Shown here piece after piece: positions 26,672-35,881 of a stretch of DNA of 42,221 nt. Position 1 is the stretch's first letter. Every line of letters starts with the position of its first letter. Below the pieces are notes generated by a model. The model worked only from the letters and a program-made list of their open reading frames with translations, searched no databases and had not been told where the DNA came from. The stretch is from an uncultured Prevotella sp. (GTDB lineage Bacteria > Bacteroidota > Bacteroidia > Bacteroidales > Bacteroidaceae): contig CAJODF010000032.1 in assembly GCA_905233555.1 (NCBI GenBank), forward strand, positions 1 to 42,221, written 5' to 3'. The translations under genes were made by a program, and so were the position numbers.

Positions 26672-27142
26672 CTACTTCCGCCAGAAGCGAGAGGTGATAT
26701 CCTCGAACTCGCCAGTGTCGTTCTGACGGTAGAGACGCTGGTTGGTGGTGGGCTGCTTCAGAGGGCCGAGATGCTTGATGTATGGCCCGATCTTGATGTA
26801 GTCGAAGTCGGTCTTGTTGACCGCCGACGTGATGCGGAGCCGTCCACTGTACCAAGCCACCTTGTACTGGGGATGTTCCTCGTGGATGTACTGAGCGAGC
26901 ATATCCACGCCCTTGGGATCACCGTCGCCCCCCATGAAGGCGATACAGGTGATGTTACGTCCGTACTGACTGATAAAGGCATCGATGGCATCGGTGTTCA
27001 GGGGCAGACCGATGTCCTCCCAGAGATAATGGCTATGACAGCCCGGGCAGTGACACGGGCAACCGGAGATGTTGATGGCCAGTGTCACTTCGTCGGGTAT
27101 CTCCTGAAACACGATGCCGGTGTTAACGTATTTCAGCATCAT
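26672..27142 (-). CDS. nrdG: Anaerobic ribonucleotide reductase activating enzyme
   Basis: 156 residues. The radical-SAM cluster motif is SGCPCHCPGC: Cys28, Cys32 and Cys35 in C-x3-C-x2-C spacing, with an extra Cys30. MGGDGDP is the SAM-binding glycine stretch. NrdG generates the glycyl radical on NrdD using SAM and a 4Fe-4S cluster. ATG 27142 lies 2 nt after the nrdD stop, and both genes read from one promoter near 29350. The protein is short for radical-SAM enzymes but normal for NrdG. The operon ends at the terminator at 26611-26646. Confidence 0.9.
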   Translation of the reverse strand: MMLKYVNTGIVFQEIPDEVTLAINISGCPCHCPGCHSHYLWEDIGLPLNTDAIDAFISQYGRNITCIAFMGGDGDPKGVDMLAQYIHEEHPQYKVAWYSGRLRITSAVNKTDFDYIKIGPYIKHLGPLKQPTTNQRLYRQNDTGEFEDITSRFWRK

Positions 27143-27144
27143 AA

Positions 27145-29241
27145 TCAGTTGGCATGGGCATAATAACGACGTGAAGCCTCTTCCTGGCGAGCCTGCGAGA
27201 AGTTGCTGACTCGCTTCAGGTAGCCAATGATACGGGTCATGTAATCGACGTTGGTAGAGTGGCAGTGGGGGCACTCATGCAGGTAGCGCTTGTCGATATG
27301 GCCACACTCGTTGCAGACGGTGTTGGGGATGTTGAACGTGAAGTAGTTGCAACCCTCCTTGGCAGCGACCTTCAACAACTGCAGGTACTGCTCCTTCGAC
27401 AGATGCTCCTCGAGGTTCATGTGCAGGGCAGAGCCACCGGTGAGGTGCTCGATATAGGGTGCACCGTGGAGTTTGAACTTGTCGATGATGGTCAGTGAGT
27501 CGTCCTCTACTACATAGAAATACGAGTTGTAGCAGTCGCGAGGCACGAAGTAACCGTCCTCACGGTCCCACTTGGCATGCTTCACGCCGACATTCTCGGC
27601 AGGGATCATCTCGCAGTTGAACATCACGTCCTTCGTGCGGTACTGCTTGTTGTATTTCTCGATGAGTCCGAGGATGCCCTGTACGAAGTGCAGGTAGTCG
27701 TCGTTCGGTGTGATCTTCAGGCCCATGAACTCAGCAGCCTCCACCAGTCCGTTGATACCGATGGTAAGGTACTGGCGTCCGATGTTGATGTAACCGGCAT
27801 CGAAGAGGGGCAGCATGCCACGGCTCTGCAGTTCCTTCAGGTTCTCATTGTAAGCCAACTGCACCTTGTGGCAGAGGTCGATGATGCCGCTGAGGTACTC
27901 CAGATAGTCGATCTTGTGGTTGACGGCATACTGGATGCAGCGGTTCAGGTTGATGGTGAGCACCGACTTCGAACCGGTAGAGACGCCACCGGCACCGAGG
28001 GTATAGGAGAAGCCGTTGTCGGTGATCTCGTTGCGCAGGCGGCAGCACGACGACAGTGAGTCGGCATTGTCGCTCATGTAGGTGAAGAACGAGTGACCCT
28101 CGCTGTACATCTCAGCCGTAAAGTCGCCCCACTCCTTGTCCTTGCACTCGCCGTTCTCGTCAACAAGCAAAGCCATAGTTTCCACGGGGAAGGTGAGCAT
28201 GGTCTTGGTGCGCTCCTTGTTGAACCACTTCATGAAACGCTTCTGCAGCCAGGAGAGTCCCTCCCAGTCGGGCTGAGAACCATCGGGGAAGTAGAACTCG
28301 CCGAAGATGCTTTGGAAATAGTACTTGTCGTAGTAAGCCACATTCCAGAACACAGCCTGATAGTTACGGGCACCTGTGGGCTGGTTCAGCGTATAGACAA
28401 TCTGCTCGAAGTAGTCGGTGATGACCTTGTCGATGGTACGCTTCTTCAGCGAGAGGTCGGCCTGCTGCTCAGGATGCTTCCAGTAGTCGAGTCCGTACTC
28501 CTTACCGATGAAGTAGTTCATGTACATCAGGAACTCTGGTGTGGCACAGGCACCACTCAACATGGAGGACACCATGAACACCATGTTGACGAAGCCGCCA
28601 GCGAAGGACTTCAGGTTGGTGGGAGCCGTCGAGTTGCCGCCAATCTCGGTGGTACCGTTAATGAGCCAGGGGTACATCGTGATCGAGGCGCAATAGTTGG
28701 CCAGAGAGGTCTCGTCGTTCTTATATATAAAATGGTGGGTTAACTTGTCGATGTATTCATCGGCCAGGGGCTTGCCGTACATCTTCTTGATACGGTCGGT
28801 GAGCAGACGGCGGTTCAAACGGATAAAGTTCGACTTCGGCAGTTCGCCAATGAGGGTGGCGATGTTCTTATGCTCCACGTTGGCATTGGCATCGTATTTC
28901 GAACCCGTGGCTGCGTTCACCGACTCGGTATATTCGGAGAGGAACATCATCTTCTCCAAAGTATCACGGTCCTCGGAGTGCAACTGACGGTAAAGGATAA
29001 ACGACTTGGCCACATTATAATATCCCTCGCGCATAAGTGCCTCCTCAACCTGGTTCTGGATTTCCTCCACGGTGATGTCGTCATGCATATCGAGGTGGTT
29101 CAGAATCTTGGAGACAATACCCAAGTCTGCCGGTTCGCTTACGCTTTCGAATGCTTTTACGATCGCATTCATGATCTTGTCGAGTGAGAACTGATCCTTC
29201 GTTCCGTCTCTTTTCGTGATGGTAAAGTTCTTAATTTCCAT
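27145..29241 (-). CDS. nrdD: Anaerobic ribonucleoside-triphosphate reductase
   Basis: 698 residues from ATG 29241 (MEIKNFTITKRDGT). An ATP-cone regulatory domain occupies about residues 1-95, followed by the ten-stranded barrel. Near the C-terminus, CNECGH and CPHCHS form the four-Cys zinc site, and RIIGYLKR holds the Gly that carries the radical. The enzyme reduces ribonucleotides to deoxyribonucleotides without oxygen. The frame is open about 36 codons further upstream, but that part lies in the repeated leader and begins before the promoter start, so it is rejected. nrdG follows after 2 nt. The leader carries two 25-bp repeats at 29268 and 29311. Confidence 0.92.
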   Translation of the reverse strand: MEIKNFTITKRDGTKDQFSLDKIMNAIVKAFESVSEPADLGIVSKILNHLDMHDDITVEEIQNQVEEALMREGYYNVAKSFILYRQLHSEDRDTLEKMMFLSEYTESVNAATGSKYDANANVEHKNIATLIGELPKSNFIRLNRRLLTDRIKKMYGKPLADEYIDKLTHHFIYKNDETSLANYCASITMYPWLINGTTEIGGNSTAPTNLKSFAGGFVNMVFMVSSMLSGACATPEFLMYMNYFIGKEYGLDYWKHPEQQADLSLKKRTIDKVITDYFEQIVYTLNQPTGARNYQAVFWNVAYYDKYYFQSIFGEFYFPDGSQPDWEGLSWLQKRFMKWFNKERTKTMLTFPVETMALLVDENGECKDKEWGDFTAEMYSEGHSFFTYMSDNADSLSSCCRLRNEITDNGFSYTLGAGGVSTGSKSVLTINLNRCIQYAVNHKIDYLEYLSGIIDLCHKVQLAYNENLKELQSRGMLPLFDAGYINIGRQYLTIGINGLVEAAEFMGLKITPNDDYLHFVQGILGLIEKYNKQYRTKDVMFNCEMIPAENVGVKHAKWDREDGYFVPRDCYNSYFYVVEDDSLTIIDKFKLHGAPYIEHLTGGSALHMNLEEHLSKEQYLQLLKVAAKEGCNYFTFNIPNTVCNECGHIDKRYLHECPHCHSTNVDYMTRIIGYLKRVSNFSQARQEEASRRYYAHAN

Positions 29242-29267
29242 ATCGTTGAATTTAGGCTCATCCGCAC

Positions 29268-29335
29268 AAAAAGTTTTCCGTTTTGGGAAACTTTTTTGTT
29301 TTGAACTTTCAAAAAGTTGTCCGTTTTGGAAAACT
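29268..29335. promoter_or_regulatory. Two palindromic repeats in the nrdDG leader
   Basis: Two near-identical 25-bp blocks (29268-29292 and 29311-29335, 43 bp apart) each hold an imperfect palindrome of consensus AGTTTTCC-N5-GGAAAACT. They lie between the -7 element (29347-29354) and the nrdD ATG (29241), so inside the 5' untranslated region. They do not resemble the known NrdR box. Confidence 0.6.
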
Positions 29336-29346
29336 CTATTCGGCTG

Positions 29347-29354
29347 CAAAGATA
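29347..29354 (-). promoter_or_regulatory. nrdDG promoter -7 element
   Basis: The minus strand reads GTATCTTTGC, matching the extended -7 motif. Transcription would start near 29340, giving a leader of about 100 nt. No TTTG is found 19-21 bp upstream. Confidence 0.6.
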
Positions 29355-29438
29355 CAAAATTATCCCAAAACCTGTATCATTTTAAATCTTAAAATTTATA
29401 AAAAAAGGAATTTAATTGGTGGAGTTGAAGAAAAGTAT

Positions 29439-29469
29439 TATCTTTGCACACAAAATAAATATTGTGCAA
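29439..29469 (+). promoter_or_regulatory. Efflux operon promoter with hairpin at the start codon
   Basis: TATCTTTG (29439-29446) is preceded 19 bp upstream by TTGG. An inverted repeat TTGCACA (29444-29450) and TGTGCAA (29463-29469) runs from the -7 element to the first base of the ATG, so it could be an operator or hide the start in a hairpin. Confidence 0.5.
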
Positions 29470-30491
29470 TGAAGAAAATAATAATCCTGGCTTTCGCCTG
29501 TTGTCTGATGGCTATCAGCTGTGGTGAAAAGAAAGAGAAAGGAGCCAAGGCTCCAACGAGAGTGAAGACGGTGGTGTTGTCACCTGCCTTTGTGGATAAT
29601 GCCCAGACATACGTGGGTATCGTCGAGGAGAACGAAGGGACGGCAGTCAGTTTTACCAGCATGGGTGTGGTGAAACGATTGTTGGTGAGTGAGGGTCAGG
29701 CCGTCAGTCGCGGACAACTGATTGCGGAGATGGATGACACCCAGGCCCGCAACCTGTTGGCAGGTGCCGAGGCTCAGATGACGCAGGCCAACGATGCCCT
29801 GCAGCGCTACGGGATGTTGCACGACAACGGTTCACTGCCCGAGGTGCAGTGGGTGGAGATACAAAGCAAGGTGGCCCAGGCAAAGTCGCAACTCGAAGTT
29901 GCCAAAAAGAATCTGGCTGACTGCCGGCTGACAGCACCCGTCGGCGGCATCGTCGGACACCAGCAGGTGAAAGCGGGTGAGACGGCCTTACCCTCACAGG
30001 CCGTTGTGACCATTCTCGACATCAGCAGTGTGAAGGTAAAGGTAGCCGTGCCGGAGGCAGAGGTGGATGCCATCAGCCCCACCACGCCAACCACCATCAA
30101 CGTGGAGGCAGTTAATAAGCAGGTGAATGGCGGACGAATAGAGAAGGGTGTCGTGGCCGATGCCCTCACGCATACCTATGATATACGCATACGCGTGAAC
30201 AACGGCGACCGGAAACTGCTGCCCGGTATGGTGGCAAGTGTCCGTTTCATGACAGAGGGCTCACAGGGCATCAACGGCAAGTCGTTGCCAGTGACTGCCG
30301 TACAGAAGGCAGCCGACGGGAGTCTGTTTGTGTGGACTGTCGGCAAGGACAATACCGCCCATCGCGCCAAGGTGAGCATCGGCGGTACGAAGGGAAACAA
30401 TGTGGCTGTCACCGAGGGCCTCGATGTAGGACAGCGTGTTGTCATCGAGGGCTATCAGAAACTGAGTGAAGGAACGAAAGTCATCTACTAA
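29469..30491 (+). CDS. RND efflux periplasmic adaptor (membrane fusion protein), lipoprotein
   Basis: 340 residues from ATG 29469. MKKIIILAFACCLMAISCGE carries a lipobox with the acylated Cys in AISC. The order is typical for the family: a beta-barrel entry, a biotinyl-lipoyl half motif (VKRLLVSEGQAVSRGQLIAE), a helical hairpin (AQMTQANDALQRYGML onward), the second lipoyl half (DCRLTAPVGGIVG) and a C-terminal barrel domain. It links the inner-membrane pump to the outer-membrane channel. The pump gene starts 4 nt after its stop. The frame is open upstream of 29469, but the promoter and hairpin occupy that part. The substrate exported is unknown. Confidence 0.85.
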   Translation: MKKIIILAFACCLMAISCGEKKEKGAKAPTRVKTVVLSPAFVDNAQTYVGIVEENEGTAVSFTSMGVVKRLLVSEGQAVSRGQLIAEMDDTQARNLLAGAEAQMTQANDALQRYGMLHDNGSLPEVQWVEIQSKVAQAKSQLEVAKKNLADCRLTAPVGGIVGHQQVKAGETALPSQAVVTILDISSVKVKVAVPEAEVDAISPTTPTTINVEAVNKQVNGGRIEKGVVADALTHTYDIRIRVNNGDRKLLPGMVASVRFMTEGSQGINGKSLPVTAVQKAADGSLFVWTVGKDNTAHRAKVSIGGTKGNNVAVTEGLDVGQRVVIEGYQKLSEGTKVIY

Positions 30492-30495
30492 GCCT

Positions 30496-33400
30496 ATGAA
30501 ACAGATGAATTGGCTGAAGTGGCCATTGGAACATTACTCGATAACGCTACTGATCATCGCCATCCTGTTTGTGATGGGTATCTTCGGGATGTACACTATG
30601 CCGAAGGACGAGTTCCCCCACGCCACCATCCGACAGGGCGTAGTAGTGGCCGTCTATCCCGGTGCCACCTCGGAAGAAGTGGAACAGCAGGTGGCACGTC
30701 CCCTGGAGCGGTACCTCTTCACCTTTGGTGAGGTGAACCGTACCAAGACTACCACCACCTCGCAGAACGGCATGTGTATCGTGATGGTGAAACTGAACGA
30801 CAACGTAGATAACAAGGATGAGGTGTGGAGTAAGATCAAGCACGGACTGAACACCTTCAAGCCGCAACTGCCCGCAGGTGTACTCGCCATCGTGGTCAAC
30901 GACGACTTCGGCAACACCTCCGCCCTGTTGATTGCCATCGAGAGCAGCCAGCGCAGTTACCGAGAACTGAAACAGTACAGCGACGACCTGAGCGACCGTC
31001 TGCGTCGCATCCCCTCCGTCGCCAACGTGAAACTGTTTGGTGAACAGAAACAGCAGATCAGTCTGTACATCGACCGTCAGCGGCTCCAGGCCTACGGCAT
31101 CGGACAACAGATGCTCTTTTCCCGTTTACAGGCCGAGGGAATCACCACGATGGCAGGCAGCATCAACGACGATGACCAGCAGATACCCATCCACATCGAA
31201 AGTACAGACGACTCCGAAGAGGAGATAGCCAACCAGATCATCTTCTCCGAGCCCGCCACTGGTAAGGTGGTGAGGGTGCGCGACGTGGCTACCGTCAAAA
31301 GGGAATACGACCCGATGACGAGCCGCATCGAACAGGACGGCCACCCCTGCGTCCTGTTGTCGATGGAGATGACCCCGGGCAACAATGTCGTGGAATACGG
31401 CAAGGAGGTGGATAAGGTGCTCAACGACTTCCGACAGAACGAACTACCTGACGACGTGAACGTCACCCGTATCGCCGACAAGCCGAAAGTGGTCAGCAAG
31501 AGCATCAGCGACTTCGTTCGCGACCTGCTCATCGCCATGCTGATCATCATCCTCGTCATGATGGTGCTCTTCCCCCTGCGTTCCGCCATCGTGGCAGCCA
31601 TCACCATCCCCTTGAGTACCTTCGTCAGCGTATCCATCATGTATATGATAGGTATCGAACTGAACATTGTGACACTGGCGGCAATGATTGTCGTACTGGG
31701 AATGATTGTGGATAACAGCATCGTCGTCATCGACGGCTACCTGGAATACTTAGGCAAGGGCTACGAACCCAAACAGGCCGCCATCGACTCCGCCAAGCAG
31801 TACTTCATGCCGATGATGCTAGCCACCATCTGCATCTGCGCCATCTTCTACCCCTTCCTCATCACGATGAAGGGCATGTTCCACGACTGTCTGAAGGACT
31901 TCCCCATCACCATCACCATCAATCTGATGGTGTCGCTCTTCCTCGCCGTCGCCGTCATCCCCTTCCTGGAGGTGCTGATCATCAAGCCCGACAAGGTAAA
32001 GACCGGTGGCAACGCTATTACCAAGTGGGTACAGAGAACCTACGACAAGGCACTCGACTTCACCTTTGCCCATCCCTGGATCACTATCGGCGGAGGCCTT
32101 GCGGTGATCTTGCTGTCGCTGCTCATCGTGCCGACATTGAAGATAAGACTCTTCCCCTACGCCGACCGCGACCAGTTTGCTGTGGAGATTTTCCTGCCCG
32201 ACGGCAAGGGACTGGCAGAGACGGAGGCGATAGCCGACTCCGTACAGCACGTCCTGGAGAAAGACGAACGCATCACGGGCATCACTGGATTCATCGGCTG
32301 TTCATCGCCACGATTCATGGATGCCTATGCCCCCCAGATGGCAGGCAACAACTATGCGCAGTTTATCGTGAACACCACCTCCGACGGAGCCACCCTCGAC
32401 CTCCTCGCGAAGTATCAGCCCATGTTGGGCGAGGCCTTCCCAAATGCCTATGTCAAGTTCAAGCGGCTCGACTATCTGGAGGTCAACGAACTGGAATACC
32501 GCTTCTATGGCGACAACCTCGACTCGTTGCACGTGGTGGCAGAGCGCCTGATGGAACGCATGCGGGGGATGCCGGAGTTGGAATGGGTACATACCGACTA
32601 TTTCCAGCCCTACCCCATCATCAATGTGGAACTCGACCCCGTGACCTCTGCCCAGTTGGGCATCACAAGGACAACAGCCCAATTAGCCCTCACAGCCACT
32701 TCCAGCGACCTGCGGGTGGGACAGATCTGGGAAGGCAACTATGAACTGCCCATCGTGGTGAAAGATGATACGGACATGACCTTCTCCGACATCGCGAACC
32801 TCGGCATCGCATCGCCCACGTCGATGGTATCTTCTGCCGTCCACCAAGGCAACAGCACCGTGCCCCTGCGCCAGATTGCCAACGTCCAGCCCCAGTGGAG
32901 CGAGAGCCGTATCATGCATCGTGGCGGCGAACGTTGTATCACCGTCACGGCACAGTTTACGCAGGGCGTCTTTACCGCCCCCGTCGAGAACCGGATTGCA
33001 GAAATCATGCAGAAGGAGATCGAACTGCCTCAGGGCATCCGTTGTGAGGTAGGCGGTGAGATAGAATACGGCGACGAAGCCCTGCCGCAGATCTTTGGCG
33101 GCATTACCATCGCTATGATCATCGTGTTCTTCTTCCTCCTGTTCAACTTCAAGAAGTACGGCATCACCACCGTCTGTATGGTGGCCCTCGCCCTGATGAC
33201 TCCTGGCGCATTGATCGGTCTAGGTCTGATGAACCGTGCCTTGGGCCTGACCTCCATCTTCGGCCTCATCACACTGATGGGAATGATTATGCGTAACGAG
33301 ATCCTCATCTTCGAGCACGCCATCGACCTCATCAAGAAATATGTGGCAGAGCACGGCGACTGGACAGTGGATCGCAAGGCCTACAACGAAGCCGTTCGAC

Positions 33401-33606
33401 AGGCTGCCTACGATGCCGGCAAGCGCCGTATGGTGCCGATCTTCCTCACCACCGCCACTACGGCAGTGGGTGTGGTACCGATGATTATCGCCCAGAGTTC
33501 GTTCTGGATGCCTGTAGGCGTCACCATCTTCGCAGGTGGTATCGGCTCGCTCATCATGGTGGTAACCATGCTACCCGTCATCTATTGGCAAGTCAGTAAG
33601 AAGTGA
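30496..33606 (+). CDS. RND efflux pump permease
   Basis: 1036 residues from ATG 30496, usual length for a resistance-nodulation-division pump. The first membrane helix follows WPLEHYSITLLIIAILFVMG; two large periplasmic loops lie at about 40-330 and 560-865, and two blocks of transmembrane helices follow each loop. The proton-relay segment in helix 4 reads VVLGMIVDNSIVVIDG, so the Asp-Asp pair of AcrB is Asp-Asn here, a variation common outside the HAE-1 drug pumps. Helix 10/11 and a C-terminal GGIGSLIMVVTML are present. It forms a tripartite exporter with its neighbours on either side. Substrate specificity cannot be assigned. Confidence 0.88.
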   Translation: MKQMNWLKWPLEHYSITLLIIAILFVMGIFGMYTMPKDEFPHATIRQGVVVAVYPGATSEEVEQQVARPLERYLFTFGEVNRTKTTTTSQNGMCIVMVKLNDNVDNKDEVWSKIKHGLNTFKPQLPAGVLAIVVNDDFGNTSALLIAIESSQRSYRELKQYSDDLSDRLRRIPSVANVKLFGEQKQQISLYIDRQRLQAYGIGQQMLFSRLQAEGITTMAGSINDDDQQIPIHIESTDDSEEEIANQIIFSEPATGKVVRVRDVATVKREYDPMTSRIEQDGHPCVLLSMEMTPGNNVVEYGKEVDKVLNDFRQNELPDDVNVTRIADKPKVVSKSISDFVRDLLIAMLIIILVMMVLFPLRSAIVAAITIPLSTFVSVSIMYMIGIELNIVTLAAMIVVLGMIVDNSIVVIDGYLEYLGKGYEPKQAAIDSAKQYFMPMMLATICICAIFYPFLITMKGMFHDCLKDFPITITINLMVSLFLAVAVIPFLEVLIIKPDKVKTGGNAITKWVQRTYDKALDFTFAHPWITIGGGLAVILLSLLIVPTLKIRLFPYADRDQFAVEIFLPDGKGLAETEAIADSVQHVLEKDERITGITGFIGCSSPRFMDAYAPQMAGNNYAQFIVNTTSDGATLDLLAKYQPMLGEAFPNAYVKFKRLDYLEVNELEYRFYGDNLDSLHVVAERLMERMRGMPELEWVHTDYFQPYPIINVELDPVTSAQLGITRTTAQLALTATSSDLRVGQIWEGNYELPIVVKDDTDMTFSDIANLGIASPTSMVSSAVHQGNSTVPLRQIANVQPQWSESRIMHRGGERCITVTAQFTQGVFTAPVENRIAEIMQKEIELPQGIRCEVGGEIEYGDEALPQIFGGITIAMIIVFFFLLFNFKKYGITTVCMVALALMTPGALIGLGLMNRALGLTSIFGLITLMGMIMRNEILIFEHAIDLIKKYVAEHGDWTVDRKAYNEAVRQAAYDAGKRRMVPIFLTTATTAVGVVPMIIAQSSFWMPVGVTIFAGGIGSLIMVVTMLPVIYWQVSKK

Positions 33607-33636
33607 AAAGTGAAAAGTGAATAATTTGCTACCGCA
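33607..33636 (+). repeat. Heptamer tandem-repeat spacer before the TolC-like gene
   Basis: The unit AAGTGAA is repeated three times in a row, starting within the stop codon region of the pump gene (33601-33621), and is followed by AT-rich sequence up to the ATG at 33637. Confidence 0.6.
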
Positions 33637-34974
33637 ATGAATAAAATAATCGCAATCATCGTCTGTGCCGTTTGTTGCTGTGCCACAGCAACAGCCCAAA
33701 CTTATACGTTACAGCAACTCAAAGACGCAGCCCTCCAGAACAACATCGCCACCCGCAGTGCCCGCCTCGACATAGAGGCCTCGCAGCAACAGCGCAAGGA
33801 GGCCTTTACCAAGTACTTCCCCAATGTCAGCGGTACGGGTCTTTGGTTCAATGCCAACAAAGGCATGGCACAGACCAGCATCAACCCCTCGGAAATCATC
33901 CCGTCGTCGCTGGTGCCTGCCTTGGCACAGAGTTTGCCCGCCGAAGCCCTCCTGGCCTTAGCCAATCCCATCGAGGTCTCGATGATGAAGAATGGCACCA
34001 TTGGTTCGCTGATGGCAGTACAACCTGTCTTCGTGGGAGGACGGATCATCTACGGCAACAAACTGGCGAGGGTTGGCGAGGAGGCCAGTCGCCTGCAACT
34101 GCAACTATCGGAAAACGAGGTGGAGAAGACCACCGAACAGTATTACTGGCAGATTGTATCCCTGCAGGAGAAAATGAAGACCATCGATGCCGTGACAGCC
34201 CTATTGAACGATATCGCAAAGGATGTGGATGTTGCCGTGAAGGCCGGCGTCGCCATGCACAACGATATGTTGCAAATACAACTGCGCCAAAACGACATCG
34301 AGAGTCAGAAACTGCAACTCAACAATGCCCTGAGCATCGTCCGCCTGCTATTAGCGCAGTGTTGCGGACTTCCCAACTCAGAATTCACAATCGACCATTC
34401 ACCACTGGACATCCCCGACTCACCATTGGCAACTCTCAACTCTTCACTCGATGTCCTCCCTGAGTACCAACTCTTGCAGAAACAAGTCGAGGCTGCCAAC
34501 CTACAAAAGAAGATGACGATCGGCGAAAACCTGCCATCCGTATCCGTCGGCGCAGGCTACAACTACCACAACCTGCTCGACCGCGACCACTCCTTCGGCA
34601 TGCTCTTCGCGACTGTGAGCGTACCTATCTCCGACTGGTGGGGCGGCTCCCACGCCATCAAGCGCCGCAAGATTGAGCAGCAGAAGGCCGAAGAACAGTT
34701 GGCCGACAATTCCCAACTGCTGGAAATCCGGATGCAGAAGGCCCGAAACGATGTCGAGGAAGCCTACCAGCAACTGACCATCGCCCAGCGCAGCATCGAA
34801 CAGGCCGAGGAGAATCTCCGTCTGAACCGCAACTACTATCAAGCCGGCACCTCGAAGATGAGCGACCTGCTGGAAGCCCAACTGCTCTACCAGAAAGCCT
34901 GCGACAAACGCACGGATGCCTACGCCAACTATCAGAACCGACTCCTAGACTACCGCCACGCCACAGGCCAATAG
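33637..34974 (+). CDS. TolC-like outer-membrane efflux channel
   Basis: 445 residues: signal peptide MNKIIAIIVCAVCCCATATAQ, then two outer-membrane efflux repeats made of long helices with many Gln, Glu and Asn residues (residues about 22-240 and 275-445). LLEAQLLYQKA near the end is a typical motif of the second repeat. It completes the tripartite efflux system with the two genes upstream. Between the repeats (about 248-275) lies an atypical segment, NSEFTIDHSPLDIPDSPLAT followed by LNSSLD, whose DNA is itself repetitive (CCATTCACC, ACTCACCATT, AACTCTTCACTC). The gene converges on the phosphatase gene with a 6-bp gap. Confidence 0.82.
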   Translation: MNKIIAIIVCAVCCCATATAQTYTLQQLKDAALQNNIATRSARLDIEASQQQRKEAFTKYFPNVSGTGLWFNANKGMAQTSINPSEIIPSSLVPALAQSLPAEALLALANPIEVSMMKNGTIGSLMAVQPVFVGGRIIYGNKLARVGEEASRLQLQLSENEVEKTTEQYYWQIVSLQEKMKTIDAVTALLNDIAKDVDVAVKAGVAMHNDMLQIQLRQNDIESQKLQLNNALSIVRLLLAQCCGLPNSEFTIDHSPLDIPDSPLATLNSSLDVLPEYQLLQKQVEAANLQKKMTIGENLPSVSVGAGYNYHNLLDRDHSFGMLFATVSVPISDWWGGSHAIKRRKIEQQKAEEQLADNSQLLEIRMQKARNDVEEAYQQLTIAQRSIEQAEENLRLNRNYYQAGTSKMSDLLEAQLLYQKACDKRTDAYANYQNRLLDYRHATGQ

Positions 34975-34980
34975 TAATAC

Positions 34981-35769
34981 TTACTTCTTTTTATTTGCTT
35001 TAGCCCGTTTCTCGGCTGCTTTCCTGAAGGCTTTTATCTCTTCAGGGGTGGCTAGGCCCGTCTTGATGCGGAACTCCTGACGTGCCAGTTTCATCTGCTC
35101 CAGGAAACGTTCACTGGTGTGCATACGGGCATAGACGGCAGCGGCTGCCAGACGACCCGCATCGACATCGCTCTGCCAGTGGGCACCCACGATGACACGA
35201 CTCTCACCATACATCATACCTCGCGTCAGGATCGTGTCGGCACGTTCGGGGTTGATCTCAGAGAGCAATAGGGCAGAACACCAGCCGAGGATGGTATGGC
35301 CCGAGGGATAGGAGAAGTTCCTGCGCAGATCCGGCTCGAACTGTGGCGTCGCCGTGTGTTCGTGGAAACGCATAAAGGGACGTATCCGTTTGTAGTAGAA
35401 CTTGGGGAAATTGCTGATGTTCTCGCAGGTGACCTTCGCATCACGGAGCAACGTGTAGATCTCAGGTGTCTCTTCCTCAGACATCTTCAGGCCGAGAGGC
35501 TCGCTGAACTCCTGCATGATACATTCGAGACTATAGACGGCATCGCGAATGGCTATCGCGGCACGTTCCTTATTCTGCCGCATCTGCTTACCCCACATAT
35601 ACTGCATGATATCGTAGGCGAAGGCCGCTCCGACAGTATCAGGTGGCGCAGGACACCACTTCAGCATGTTGGGCAACTCTCTGTGAGAGAAATAGGGCTC
35701 TGCTTTACTCTGTGCTATGGCACTCACGACTGCCATCATCAGGACAGCCATCATCACGTACTTCTTCAT
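34981..35769 (-). CDS. Secreted class A acid phosphatase (PAP2 family)
   Basis: 262 residues from ATG 35769 (MKKYVMMAVLMMAVVSAIAQ, signal peptide); an upstream in-frame ATG is less likely. The PAP2 phosphatase signature is complete: KRIRPFMR (K-x6-R-P-like), YPSGHT and SRVIVGAHWQSDVDAG (S-R-x5-H-x3-D). Periplasmic class A non-specific acid phosphatases release phosphate from nucleotides and sugar phosphates. The Lys-rich tail (KAAEKRAKANKKK) is unremarkable. It reads from a TAACTTTG element at 35827-35834 that forms a mirrored pair with the promoter of the divergent DUF554 gene. Confidence 0.82.
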   Translation of the reverse strand: MKKYVMMAVLMMAVVSAIAQSKAEPYFSHRELPNMLKWCPAPPDTVGAAFAYDIMQYMWGKQMRQNKERAAIAIRDAVYSLECIMQEFSEPLGLKMSEEETPEIYTLLRDAKVTCENISNFPKFYYKRIRPFMRFHEHTATPQFEPDLRRNFSYPSGHTILGWCSALLLSEINPERADTILTRGMMYGESRVIVGAHWQSDVDAGRLAAAAVYARMHTSERFLEQMKLARQEFRIKTGLATPEEIKAFRKAAEKRAKANKKK

Positions 35770-35826
35770 AAGTCTTTTTGTTTTGATAAAACGCGTCAAG
35801 AATCAACTTTTGTTAATTATTGGGCA

Positions 35827-35864
35827 CAAAGTTACGAATTATTCTTCATTATTTCGTACCTTTG
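35827..35864. promoter_or_regulatory. Back-to-back divergent promoters forming an inverted repeat
   Basis: The -7 elements of the phosphatase gene (minus, 35827-35834) and the DUF554 gene (plus, TACCTTTG 35857-35864) are the ends of a 12-bp inverted repeat, CAAAGTTACGAA and TTCGTACCTTTG with one mismatch and a 14-bp centre. Polymerase could occupy only one at a time. Confidence 0.6.
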
Positions 35865-35881
35865 CAAATATTTTTTGTGAT

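Noticed and set aside
29242..29349. Upstream extension of nrdD to an earlier start
   Set aside because: The extra 36 codons cover the promoter start and the leader repeats and have no similarity to the NrdD N-terminus, which begins with the ATP-cone at MEIKNFTI.
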